NCBI GenBank assembly: GCA_032622095.1
Contig: CP136067.1
Span: 132,993,990-133,057,989 of the forward strand
DNA length: 64,000 bases
From: Siphonodentalium dalli
Lineage: Eukaryota; Mollusca; Scaphopoda; Gadilida; Siphonodentaliidae
Direction: 5' to 3'
Of the stretch, positions 24,730 to 35,989 are shown piece after piece. Under the pieces are notes generated by a model. It saw nothing but the letters and a program-made list of their open reading frames with translations, did not search any database and was not told the DNA's origin. Within the stretch, counting starts at the first letter, position 1. The number at the start of each line of letters is the position of its first letter. The position numbers and the translations under genes were made by a program.

Positions 24730-24970
24730 CATATAATGACATTTTTATTATCCATCTCTATGCTTATCCACATTTTGGGGGGAAAAACATTTGTGTTTAT
24801 GTTTTATTTGTCGACACTTGATTCTCTACAAATGCCTGTATTTTATCCTCAGAAAGCACGATTTGGAAAAGTAAACACGGAAGTCAAAACAAACTCAATG
24901 CGGGAGTGAAACGTCTGCCAAATCCACCAGAGTATTGCGCGCGTATCACAATTTCACCGATTACATTTAG

Positions 24971-25112
24971 GAGATAAACGTACCCTGTTTCGTTGTACAT
25001 TCTGGGATTCGAGCATGAAAACAGTTTGTGAACGCGGCTTGCCGGCAAGTTCACAAACTGTTTTTATGCTCGAATCCCAGAATGTACAACGAAACAGGGT
25101 ACGTTTATCTCT
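24971..25112. repeat. Long near-perfect palindrome
   Basis: Arms of about 62 bp (left starts GAGATAAACGTACCCTG) match with about one mismatch around a short loop containing GCGGCTTGCCGG. No target duplication was identified. Confidence 0.85.
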
Positions 25113-25493
25113 ATTGTAATTCAATCTAGCAAGGAATTTGCAAAAAAAAATTGTATAAAAAGTAATCATTTAGTCATTTTCATGACACGAATCGAGACTT
25201 TCATTTTGCCGTTGTCACCGTGCACAAATCGTTGGGTTTGTTCATTGCGTTACTCAGAACACTGTTCCGTAACAATTTTACCGTTCTACATTCAAATTTG
25301 ATGCACGCTGAAGCCGATGGCAACGGTGTCTATAGAAACAACGCGCGGGTGTGCACGTTTCGCTACTCCGTTCTGCGCCGATGAAATTTTACCGTGCTAC
25401 ATTCAGATTTGATGCACGCTGAAGCGGCCGATGTCGGTGACTGCGCTTTGATTAGAATTACTTTGTGGCGTCACCGAGTCACGACAATTTTTA

Positions 25494-25600
25494 AAAAGTC
25501 ATATTGGACTCGATTCGAGTCCAATGTGACTTTCAGGAGTCCAATATTGACTCCCTCCCGGATTATCATGTGACGGCTTTTGCCCAATCAGAAAGAGTGT
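25494..25600. repeat. Short palindromic repeat, copy B
   Basis: Same words and order as 24303-24470: a palindromic 'AAGTCATATTGGACTCGAT' core, then 'GATTATCATGTGACGGCTTT'. Confidence 0.6.
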
Positions 25601-26507
25601 TAATTAATAAATGGATAACAATAAGTAAAATACAAGACCAGATTATAAAGAGCTTATATATGATCCTCATCAAAAGCCGTTTTATTATTAGACTAAATAA
25701 ATAAATTAAAAAAATCTGGGGGGTTTCGAATTCACAATAAAATGTCTAGACTCGGCGGTTTAAAATCGGGTATGTTGGGTTAGCGGACACAAAGTCTTTA
25801 GGCCTTATATTTCGAATTATTGTTACTTGTTTTCGTGTGTGTTCATTTGTGTTCGTTGTTTAGTGCTGGAATTGAGTGAGGAGAACTGTCAGGGAAATTT
25901 TGTGCTATTGAAATTGTTTTATTGTCGTGGTATATGGAAGGTCAATTACTTATAATGGTACTATTTTATACATTAATCGCACATAGTGGCATTTATGATG
26001 CGGATAATTTATTATGCTGGTTTACACGGTGCGTATAGTCACATGAAAACCACGCTTTTCTACGCAGATTTTCTGTCGATTTGTCATGTTAACCACCAGT
26101 TGCACCTAGTTTTTGTATCAAAACATGATTAATATAATGTAATTAATAATACTTGCCCCTAAAGTCAGATTGTCGAAAAATAGTATTTTACACGGATACA
26201 ATGCGCTATTTTGATGATTGACCACCGACAACAATGGATTTATTAAAGTAAAATAACAGTCAAGACGTAAGAAATATTGTCAGTTCCCTTGAATGCCGGT
26301 AGTTGCCAAGAAACCGTTGATACACATTGAACGCAGGGATGTGGCTAGTGGGGGGTGTGGGGTGTCTCACCCCCCCCCCCCCCCCCCCCCCCCCACAGCA
26401 GAGAGCTATATTTTCAATAGTTGGAATTTCCTAATTTCAGGTAAAAACAATTTATTGGGGGGAATTTATTGTTTTTCGACCAATATTTGCATATGTTCCT
26501 ATTTTTG
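25601..26507. other. No gene recognised
   Basis: No coding region recognised. A poly-C run lies at about 26369-26394. Confidence 0.5.
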
Positions 26508-27114
26508 GTCAAACATTTTGCCAGAAATGGTCATCAGTTGGAAATTTTCCAACCTTAAGGAGGTGACAGGTTGGAAATTTCCAACACTTGGAAAGCTTGT
26601 GTCCTGTTCCCTCCCCCGTGGCCAGTCAAAAACTTCTAGTTAATTTAAGAAAACAATATTGTCATACAATTGGTCAACATTGGAATTGGAATTGTCATCA
26701 GTTGGAAATTTTCCAACCTAAGTGGGGGTGTAGGGTTTGAAATTTCCAACAGTAGGAAGGCTTGAGGCTAGTCTAGATGTTAGGATTTGCGATTTTCTTG
26801 TTCAGATTTCAAAATTTTCGCACACCGGGCCGAAACATGGTCGGCCCGGTGTGTCATTGCCCCATCCACATGGCCAATACAAAACTACTAATTAGTTTAG
26901 CAAAACAATATTTTACTACATTTGGTCAAACTTGTAGACATAAATGGTCATCAGTTGAAGAATTTTCCAACCTGAGGGGGAGCATGAGGTTTGAAATTTC
27001 CAACACTAGGAAAGCTTCAGTTGAGGCCAGTCTAGATGCTAGGATTTGCGATTTTCTTGTATAGTTTTCAAAATTTTCTCACACCGGGCCGAACAACCAT
27101 GGTCGGCCCGGTGT
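26508..27114. repeat. Tandem repeat, three imperfect units with GC-rich hairpins
   Basis: Three units start around 26508, 26691 and 26931 and share 'GGTCATCAGTTG', 'AATTTTCCAACCT' and 'GAAATTTCCAACA'. The second and third end in a strong hairpin (26822-26852 and 27081-27114) with 12-bp arms ACACCGGGCCGA / TCGGCCCGGTGT. Confidence 0.75.
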
Positions 27115-27933
27115 TTCCTGGTCTGTTGTCGGTAGCTGTGTGCATTTATCTGGAATTAGATCACTAGTTGTTTTTTTGGGGTAATTTTCAGGTTAAAATA
27201 TCTTAATGTTCTCATACTGGGAAAATAGAAATTAGGCCTGAGCATGATGTACAAGGGGGTGCAAATGGAATTATGCAAAAAGTTGTGTTGGTGCGATTCC
27301 GACTCAATGGGGGGGGGGTGCATTAGTTATTTATTTAACTCAACGTCACTATTAAGTGGCGAATACATAGTACTAATTAACATATATTTACAAAAGGGGG
27401 GGGCACTGATGTTGACGATACTTACCTATTTCATTATGATCACAGCTTTACCAAGAACATCAGCGTATAGTTGTAGGTGGGTAGTGCATTCATAACAGTA
27501 CTAACATTTGGGCATATATATGTGTCCATAATACAGTTATTACAATTAATGTTTTGTTTATTTTGAGTATTGCTGGTGTATAATCTGGGACCAATAATAC
27601 AAATAATGTAATACATGCACATACAACATTTCGGGACAGTTTTACGGGCAATCAGCAGAAACATTAGGCGATATCGCGGAATCGTACCAAGAGGGAAAAC
27701 TCTATCCTGTAGTAAGTTTCGGTCAACTAAATCCTGTAGTAAGTTTCGGTCAACCAAAGCGGCTTCTCCTGCTGTCTTCTTTGCGTCGACCAATAGTAGT
27801 ATAGTTAACTCGATTCGACCTGCTAAAGAGGAGGAGTTGGGCGACGAGAAGATAAAAATTGATCGACGAGAACGGGAGGGATGAGTATAACTGAATTAAT
27901 GAGACGAGATAGTAATAATTAGCTTATGTAGTT
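27115..27933. other. No gene recognised
   Basis: Open frames here are short and lack recognisable motifs. A direct repeat 'CCTGTAGTAAGTTTCGGTCA' occurs at about 27707 and 27732. Confidence 0.45.
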
Positions 27934-28208
27934 GGCGTCCGCGATGAGTGTGAAAATTAGCTCGGCAGATACGTTAGACAGCATCTAGGCGAATTATTGG
28001 CTTTATTACTATATATTCCGGTATATGCGGAAGAGTAATAATAGTTTATAGAATATCGGGGACTTTATTGTAGGAAGAGGAAGGTTGAAAAACGTATCAT
28101 TCTCAAGGTCGTAGAAAGGTACACATAGACGCCATAGTTCTCAACCGGATTTGTGATAAAAAGCGTTACATAGTGTTACTACAAGAGTATTTGAACGGAT
28201 GTCGAACA
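27934..28208 (+). repeat. Inverted-repeat arm (left) of the 28-34 kb composite
   Basis: It matches, as reverse complement, 33601-33530 joined to 30507-30302. The right arm is split by the Helitron array. The arm ends at ATGTCGAACA (28199-28208), the same start codon and first codons as the zinc-finger ORF at 30310 on the other strand. It looks like a duplicated 5' leader/promoter of a mobile element. Confidence 0.75.
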
Positions 28209-28310
28209 TTGCTTCTCCAGTTTAACCAGAGTTAAATTTAATTTAAATTCAGCTACAGCAGTTATTCACTGGAAACCTCAAGCGACTATTTTTACCCCGA
28301 CTCAATTAAT

Positions 28311-28880
28311 ATGAGCCTCAATAGCCTAAACAACTCAGTTTTTAACCCACCGAGAACCAACAGCCCAGCTTCCTCACCACCATATATGACGCCCACTACC
28401 ACAGCTACTAGTACGAGGAAAGGATTTCAAATATCTTCGAGTGATCGCACAAGCTCGTCCAATCAAATATATGGACTACCCGACAAACACAATATGAGGA
28501 TAATGACAACAAACTGTAGAAGCGTACAACAAAATAGATCAGAATTCTCACTCAGCTGCAATAAACTACTTCAAGCCAGACATCATCATAGGCACGGAAT
28601 CGTGGCTGAGAGGAGTAAAACCAGGTAGACCCACTACTACTGATGGTATTAAATCCTCAGAGATTTTTCCACCAAATATGAATGTGCTCAGAAACGACAG
28701 AAGCACGAAAGGGGGAGGCGTCTTCATCTGTACACAGTAATCAATACCAACAATTGAACTTACTGACCTAGTTACAGACTGTGAAGTTGAGTGGGCAAAT
28801 ATAAAGACCACAGCCAAGAAATACCTCTATCTTGCAGCCTTTTATAATATGCCAGACCGAGACATAAAACACCTCGAATT
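28311..28880 (+). pseudogene. LINE endonuclease fragment, family 1
   Basis: A decayed APE-like endonuclease start, readable by changing frame: 'HNMRIMTTNCRSVQ', then 'KPDIIIGTESWLRGVKPG' (catalytic E), 'KGGGVFICTQ' and 'YLYLAAFYNMPD'. A serine/threonine/proline-rich leader (28311-28490) precedes it. Stops and frameshifts are present. It begins about 100 bp after the inverted-repeat arm at 27934-28208, so the arm may be its 5' leader. Confidence 0.7.
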
Positions 28881-29215
28881 ATGATATATGTGGATTCACC
28901 GAGACTTGGCTAGATGATAACACAACACAAGACGAACTCATAGTTGATGGCTTTCATGCACAAGAACGTAACGACATAGGGGACCTTGGAGGGGGGGGGG
29001 GGGGGGGGGGGGTAATAGCGTATATAAGCAATGAACTATTATACAAACGTCGACATGACATAGAACGTGATGACCTTGAATGTATTTGGATTGAAGTTTA
29101 TACCACAACAATAGCAACAAAGATACTTATTGGAATTTTATATCGACCGCCAACGATTGATTGTTGGAAAAGAATCCTGGAAACCCTTGATTGTGCAACT
29201 GACTGATTGTGCCCC
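28881..29215 (+). pseudogene. LINE endonuclease fragment, family 2
   Basis: Directly after family 1 the same functional blocks start again in a different sequence: 'ICGFTETWLDDNTTQDEL', a poly-G run in the glycine-rich spot (about 28990-29012), 'VIAYISNELL', and 'KILIGILYRPPT'. A second, independent endonuclease copy is therefore fused to the first. Confidence 0.75.
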
Positions 29216-29870
29216 CAACACATTGTCTTACTTGGCGTCACACTGTCCAACGACATGCATTGGTCACCTCACATTGGCAAATCTTTAAACAAAGCAAATA
29301 GCACTCTATGATTTATACGTCGGAACCTGAGAAGAGCACCAGGAAAGAGTAAACACATCGCATATGAGACACTAGTGTGCACCAAACTAGAGTATGCAGC
29401 AGTCGTATGAGACCCTCATCTGCATAGAGACATTACAAATTGGAGAGGATACAGAGGAGGGCAGTATGGTTTGTCACTGGTGACTATACATCCAGAGAAG
29501 AATGGGCAGTGCCAAACATGCGAACACATCTCATGCTACAGACTCTTGAAGGTAGGGGAACAGATCAAAGAGTGCAACTGTTTGGCAAGATAGTGGATGG
29601 GCTGGTCCCAGCTATCGACATCAAAGGACACTTGAGACCAAAACATCAGAGTGGTAGGTAAAACAAGGCTAAAAAATTCGACGGCTTCATTGCAAATAAC
29701 TTTGTTCAAAGCCTGGAGTGTATCAACTATAAACCATTCGAGTTAATCAAGGCCGATCGCACAGAATATCGAAATTCATTCTTTCCTCGGACAATTCTTG
29801 ATTGGAACCACCATAGATGATTCTATGCGCTCTCTACTTCCATCAGAGGACGAAACAACAATCAACACCA
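29216..29870 (+). pseudogene. LINE reverse transcriptase C-terminal fragment
   Basis: 'LGVTLSNDMHWSPHIGKSL' and 'NLRRAPGKSKHIAYETL' followed by 'TKLEYAAVV' are the post-RT (thumb/connection) blocks of CR1/L2-like ORF2 proteins. Further on come 'ERIQRRAVWFVTGDY' and near the end 'RTILDWNHH'. The whole RT palm (blocks A to D) is missing, so an internal deletion joins endonuclease to tail. It ends tail-to-tail with the minus-strand ORF at 29873. Confidence 0.75.
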
Positions 29871-29872
29871 CG

Positions 29873-30310
29873 TCATAGTCTCATCCCGTGTGCTAATACA
29901 TCCGACAGGATCCTGCACAGATACAGATAGTCACGAATCGCTTGAATAAACTTATTATCCAATAGGTCCTGAGCGAATTCTGAGAATGTTTTTTTCAGCT
30001 CCGTTTGCTCCCTGGTATATCTGGGCTTGTCGTCAGAGTCAATCGAACTCTCCTCTTCTCCTTCTTCCATAGAGCTGTCACTGATTTCATCATTATCAAT
30101 ATTTCTGAACGTGTCGGCCGTTGCGTCGTGCTGAGTGTCCGTATGTCTCTTAAGATTGAATTTCGTGGTGAAAAATTTCCCACAATGCGGGCACGAATAC
30201 ATCCGGTTGATGTTGTCTCCCTTTTTTTCACGATCCAGTAGACTTTTTGCACGATCGATGTTGGCTTTAGCAGGTGATACTACCGTAATTACTCCGCCGT
30301 TGTTCGACAT
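29873..30310 (-). CDS. Single C2H2 zinc-finger protein (145 codons), probably of mobile origin
   Basis: The ATG lies at the inner end of an inverted-repeat arm shared with 28199 on the other strand. The intact frame holds one classical finger at about residues 38-61, 'YSCPHCGKFFTTKFNLKRHT' with the second H in 'TQH'. It is followed by an acidic stretch (about 75-95, 'DSSMEEGEEESSIDSDDK') and a C-terminal helix-rich part. A single finger plus acidic region suggests a nucleic-acid or chromatin-associated protein; no family was recognised. It runs convergently with the LINE fragments and may be a LINE ORF1 or a transposon accessory gene. Function unknown. Confidence 0.5.
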   Translation of the reverse strand: MSNNGGVITVVSPAKANIDRAKSLLDREKKGDNINRMYSCPHCGKFFTTKFNLKRHTDTQHDATADTFRNIDNDEISDSSMEEGEEESSIDSDDKPRYTREQTELKKTFSEFAQDLLDNKFIQAIRDYLYLCRILSDVLAHGMRL

Positions 30311-30507
30311 CCTTTCAAATACTCTTCTAGAAACAATATGTTACGCTTTTATCACAAATCTGGATGAGAACTATGGCGTCTATGTGTATCTTTCTACGAC
30401 CTTCCTTGAGAATGATACGTTTTTCAACCTTCCTCTTCCTGCAATAAAGTCCCCGATATTCTATAAACTAATTATTACTCTTCCGCATATACCAGAATAT
30501 ATAGTAA
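30302..30507 (-). repeat. Inverted-repeat arm (right, inner part)
   Basis: Reverse complement of about 28006-28208 with scattered differences. Its outer end is interrupted exactly at T30507 by the Helitron array and resumes at 33530. Confidence 0.8.
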
Positions 30508-31374
30508 CTAGCAGATTAGCCCGCCACTGGCGGGATTCGTCCCGTGGCTTTGTTATTGCCAGAAACATGACTATATGAGCGTATATGAGCCTATATGAGC
30601 AAGGACATGGGCGAATGCGAAATTGGACCATATTTGACCTTGAATTGACCATTTTGAAGGTCAAGGTCAGGTAGGGGTCACGATTTGACCCGTCCAAAAC
30701 ACTCCCCGGAAAAAGGTAGCCCTAGGTATCAAATTTCGTCGAAACCCGCCATTTTTAACCGATTTGACCTTGAATTTACCATTTTGAAGGTCAAGATCAG
30801 GTCGGGGTCACGACTCGATCCGTCTAAAAATAGGTCGATTGCAGTGGATTCGTGGAGATGACGAAATATGAGTGCGACAGAGAATATTGTTTGATCGAAA
30901 TCATTTGAATTAATACGTCACAAGACTCGCCTTGACGCTGGCTAATAGATATTTGTCCCTGCTAGGTGTTGGGAATGTGAATTAATATTGCCGTGGGGAT
31001 GCCGTGGAGTTCCAATTTTGTCACGGCAATACACAAAATCTCCCCTTTCCTAGAAGCGAGTTCCAGATAACGTAAACAAATCCGTATGCGAAATCCGAAG
31101 GGAATAAAGAGCGTTAACTGGTTAACGAACCCAAATATCGAAGATATTTGTGAACGACACTGCGGATATGAACGCTCTTTAACAATCAACGCTATTAACT
31201 TCGAAGTGCCGTTTTTTGTGACTGAGAGTGGAGAACGGGTGCGCTGAGCTTCTCCATTCCCGTGTGTTTTTACCCTTAGATGGGAAGTTTGAGCCCAATC
31301 GGTCCAGCCGTTTTCGAGTCTATAGAGGACACATATATTTATATACATACGTAGTTCTCAAAATATGTAGGAGA
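30508..31374 (-). mobile_element. Non-autonomous Helitron a (array member 4)
   Basis: On the minus strand it starts TCTCCTACATATTTTGAGA directly after the CTAG of member b. It ends with a GC-rich hairpin (CCGCCAGTGGCGGG), a short spacer and CTAG followed by T. These are the 5'-TC and 3'-hairpin-CTRR termini of Helitrons. No Rep/helicase is encoded. It contains AAGGTCAAGGTCA words. Confidence 0.8.
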
Positions 31375-32088
31375 CTAGCAGGTTATCCCACCACTGGCGG
31401 CAATCGCCAGAAACATGACATTTTTTTTTTTAATTAATTTTTTAATTTAAATTTGTTTTTTCAATGAGTTAATTGTGCCTTTTTAATTTACTGGTTTTTT
31501 AAATTTTTTTTTTTAATTAATTTGATTTTGAATTGATCATTTTCAAGGTCAAGGTCGTGTCGGGGTCACAATTTAACAGGTCCATGACACTTCCCATAGG
31601 TAGCAAGTTTCGGTTCGAGTCTATAAAGGACACACACATATATATCATTTGTGGGTAATCGTTTCAAGGTGAAGATCACATCGGGAAGACAAACTGACCT
31701 GATGAAAATCTCCCCCGTTCCTAGGAAGCACTAAGTACGTAAGAATCACACAACACGCTCATGTCTGGATACAGTCTTACTTCTGGACCCAGACGTAAGA
31801 ATCACACTAAACGCATACGCTCTTTATCAACGACACTGCGGATACGAACGCTCTTTAACTATCAACGCGATTAACCCCACAGTGTCAAGGACGGTCATTT
31901 TTGTGACTGGCAGTGGAGAACGGGTGCTCGGAGCTTCTCCAAAACGCCGCGACGACCATTCCCGTGGGTTTTTACCCTTAGATGGGAAGTTTGGTCTCGA
32001 TCGGTGCAGCCGTTTTCGATTCTATAAAGTATATATATATATATACACACATACATATATATACGGAGTTCTCAAAATATATAGTAGA
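31375..32088 (-). mobile_element. Non-autonomous Helitron b (array member 3)
   Basis: Minus strand: starts TCTACTATATATTTTGAGA and ends with hairpin CCGCCAGTGG and CTAG. Its internal sequence (about 31710-32010) recurs at 63660-64000 on the plus strand. Confidence 0.8.
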
Positions 32089-32729
32089 CTAGCCGATGAG
32101 CCCGACGTTGTCCGGGCTATTCATCCGGGCTATTCAAAAACCAAATTTTAAGTCGATAGCTCTACCCGTTTCCTAGATCTGGTCTGCGCATGCGCGAAGC
32201 TGGCGTCGCACGGGCTCGGCGACCCGATAAAATTCGTATCCGGGGCAAGATACATTCACATACCAAATTTCAAGTCGATAGCTCCACCCGTTTCCGAGAT
32301 CTCGTCTGGGCATGCGCGAAGCTGGCGTCGAACGGGCTCGGCGACCCGATAAAATTCGTATCCGGGGCAAGATACATTCAAAAACAAAATTTCAAGTCGA
32401 TAACTCCACCCGTTTCCGAGATCTCGTCTGCGCATTCGCGAAGCTGGCGTCGCACGGGCTCGGCGACCCGATAAAATTCGTATCCGGGGCAAGATACATT
32501 CACATAGCAAATTTCAATTCGATAGATCCACCCGTTTCCGATATCTCGTCTGCGCATGCGCTGCACGTGCGTCGCACTGGCTCGCCAATACGACAATGAC
32601 GACCGCTTGGTCAAACTACACACACGTACCAAGTTTCGTCCCGATCGGCCGAGAATCGTAGATTTGTATTAATGACAGACAGACAAACAAACAGACAGAC
32701 AGACAGAGGTCTTCAAAATATATATGAGA
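32089..32729 (-). mobile_element. Non-autonomous Helitron c with 122-bp minisatellite (array member 2)
   Basis: Minus strand: starts TCTCATATATATTTTGAAG and ends with hairpin (GGACAACGTCGGGCT) and CGGCTAG. About four units of a 122-bp CpG-rich tandem repeat fill 32160-32640. The same repeat fills the Helitron at 62335-62969. Confidence 0.8.
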
Positions 32730-33529
32730 CTAGCATATTAGCCCGCCACTGGCGGCATTGGTCCCATGGCTTTGGGCGATCCATTAATTTTTGTTTTTCA
32801 AGGTAACCCCATACAGGCACGCCGAGAGCATGCTATCATATAACCCGACAAAAATATTCCCTGTCCCGAGTTGACCATACATAACAAATTTCACGTCGCT
32901 GCCACCGCTGATGCCCGAAATATCGCCCAAGGTCTGTTGGGTGGACAAATTAACCCGACAAAAATATTTCACGTCCCGAGTTGACCATACATGTATATTC
33001 TTAAAATGACAGAGTCCAACACGTAATTATGTTTTAGATGGAAGAAATTAAATTTTTACGATGCTAAATTTTAACATAGAATTTCCCATTCAAATTGATT
33101 TATGTCGGTAAAACTGTTACTTTTCAAAATTTTAAGCTGAGACTTGGTGTGTCTGCGTGTAATACTTATATATTCTTGAAATGACAGAGTCCAACATGTA
33201 ATTATGTTTTAAATGGAAGAAATTAAATTTTTTCGATGCTAAATTTCGAGCGATAACGTTGCGTTGATATTGTAAACAAACGCTCTTTGATAGCGACGCG
33301 TCATATACAAACGCTCATTAGTTATCACGCGATTAACCCATCAATCCCCATTGCGGTAGCAGTTGAAGGGTAAAGGAGTGATCGCACTGGCTCGCGAATG
33401 ATCCGATGACACTGCCCGTGGGTTTTTTACCCTTAGATAGGAAGTTAGGGCTCAATCGGGGAGCCGTTTTCGAGTCTATAAAGGACACACATATATATAT
33501 ACGGAAGTCTCAAAATATATAGTGGAAGA
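32730..33529 (-). mobile_element. Non-autonomous Helitron d (array member 1)
   Basis: Minus strand: starts TCTTCCACTATATATTTTG after an A at 33530 and ends with hairpin CCGCCAGTGGCGGG and CTAG at 32730. It is the outermost member and marks the insertion point in the inverted-repeat arm. Confidence 0.8.
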
Positions 33530-33601
33530 TAAAGCCAATAATTCGCCTAGATGCTGTCTAACTTATCTGTCGATATTAATTTTCACTCTCCTCGCCGACG
33601 C
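33530..33601 (-). repeat. Inverted-repeat arm (right, outer part)
   Basis: Reverse complement of 27934-28005. Together with 30302-30507 it makes up the right arm, separated by 3022 bp of Helitrons. Confidence 0.75.
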
Positions 33602-34640
33602 ATTACGACGAGACGATATTACCCGACTCTATAAATAAACAGTCGCACGTAGTCGTGTGTTTTCATGCTTAACGTCACAGACGATCATTGCTTACTAGTA
33701 CAAATTACTGTTATTTTGGTTACGATTATAAGAACCGGAAGTTGCGTAGTGTAATTTTAAATCAGCATCGCGCACACATTCAAAAGATAATGCGCAGTCA
33801 ACGCAATTAATTCCAAGAACAGCGCATCATCGACAAGTGGCTGTTACTTCATTAGGTTAATGACTAATTAAACATTCTCAATGGTTGATGAGTTAATTAC
33901 GCGGGGGGGATAGCTGGGGGAATTAAAAAGCTATAGCATCGCGTCCTTTTTCTCAAGAACTCTCGTGGTGATAGGCAGCACAAAATTTTCGTCTCTTGGT
34001 TTTTTGGCCTACCACCACCCCATTGAGCACCACCTGTTTTATACGACGTGTAATACACGTCTAACGTTAACTCGTCGTCAACACGAATTGTTAACGTTTG
34101 ATTTATATGACGTGTTAACTTTACACGTGTAATCTAGACTTAGCGGGCATAAACAGACTATGGATTGCGGTTTGACAGTTTCGCATCAGAATCATCAACA
34201 CGTTGTTATATGGTACATATTAATTTTAGGCCTTCTATTGTATTTCATTCACGGTTCTTAGATGCATTGTGTGGAGTGTGATTTTGCCTTCAAAAGTTCA
34301 AATGCCAAATGATCAAAAATGCACCAATGAGTATATATGAGTATATATGTCGATATGAGAAAGACACATACTAAATTGTGCAGTATACAAGTCCGACAAA
34401 GGATTTGGAAGCATAAATAGGCAGCAGTACTTGGTTACAATATCATAAAACAGCATCCCAGAGTATTGCAATAATTGCTCACAAATCATTATTTACCAAC
34501 CATCCTATGATCTCAAGGTCAAAATGAAACAACAATAGAGTACAGCCCGACCAAAACAAGTTGTCATAACTCTTCTGCGCATGTGCGATCGCCCTGGGGC
34601 TCAAAATGGGGTGAAATATTATGCCATATTAGTCCGGGAG
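33602..34640. other. No gene recognised
   Basis: No coding region. A word beginning CCTGTTTTATACGACGTGT at 34033 recurs inverted, ending at 51613. It is surrounded on both sides by ACGCGT/ACACGTG-like words, possibly the outer ends of the large inverted repeat. Confidence 0.45.
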
Positions 34641-35989
34641 CTAATATGGGTACCCTTGCACCCCCCCCCCTGGGACTCAACTTCGCCCCACTCATTTTGT
34701 TCCTTATTATGTCCTTCAACTTTAAGCAATGTTAACAAGAAAAAAAAGTGGACTTAGATTCCAGACAAGATGGCGTCCATCATGGCCGCCGTTTTTCAGA
34801 CCAGACCCTAAGTCAGTTTTATGCAAATTATAGCGGGAAAATCTAGTAAAATGTATACAAATGTATATATTTTCGTGCAGCTAATACTAATGACACTTTT
34901 TTGGGCCAAAATTGAAACTCACCATCCAAGATGGCGCCAATATGGCCACCGGAAGTTGAAAATATGACGTTTTTTCACAAATATCTTCTAGATCAATTCA
35001 TGCTGTTTGGAACTGGTTGAGTAATGCAACTATATTTTGAGTTTTGTATATTAACTGATCATTGGAGCAATTAAATATGCAATTATTGGGGTCCTAACCC
35101 CTTCCGATCCATACCAAATTCGATTTTACAGAATGCGGTATAAAATTTCACACAAAAATCACAATTGGGATTCTAGTCATATTTCAACAAGAAATGAACA
35201 CAACTTTGTAATGTAAGTGAGGCATATCATTACCTATGAATATTCAAAATCACTGGAACCAAAATTCTTACTTTGGCTCAAAATGGCTGCCAATATGGCC
35301 GCCATAATATGGAAAATGGTAAATATTACACCGGCGTGTCCTGCAATCGCTTACAAGTTGTGGTTGATGTATAAAATTGGCTATTCTGCATTATATACAT
35401 TGAATACTAACATGTCTGATGCACCATGGTTAATTGTTACTATTGTCACCACTGACATCGTCAAAAATATTGGACTTTTATCTCAAAAACTTGACATAAA
35501 TATTGGCAAAAATTCAGTTTTCAGGTTTGGACCATTTTTTCAGGTAAAATATAACTATCTTTGGACTGAAAGGTGTTTATTGTTTTTGGTCTATCTTAAC
35601 TGTGTCACACTACGGTGTTTATAGACCAAATTGCTCAAGATGGCTTCCAAAATGGCAACCAAATTTGTAAAATGTTAATTTTGTACATATATCCTGAACA
35701 TTCTCTGCATTATCCGAAACGGTAGCAAATTGTGACTCACTTGGTTATTATACGTGTTAGTGAATTAACTGACAACTACATGTTCTATTCTGGTTGTCCC
35801 AGTTCCGTATGGGGCATGACAAATTCATTTTAAAGTATGTAATTTTGCCGAGAACCTCTTTTGTGATTTTGGCCATATTTATTGAAAGGAAATGGACAGA
35901 ACTGAGATGGACCATAATCTTTGGCTATTCTGGTCCATTATGATAAAAAAAAATTCAACAGGATACAGTGTGGATGCCAAGATCGTAGC

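Noticed and set aside
32160-32640. 122-bp repeats as a CRISPR-like array
   Set aside because: Whole units are conserved with no variable spacers, in a eukaryotic Helitron; it is a minisatellite.
35217-35624. 135-codon open frame as a gene
   Set aside because: It lies wholly within repeat Z and is broken in the other two copies.
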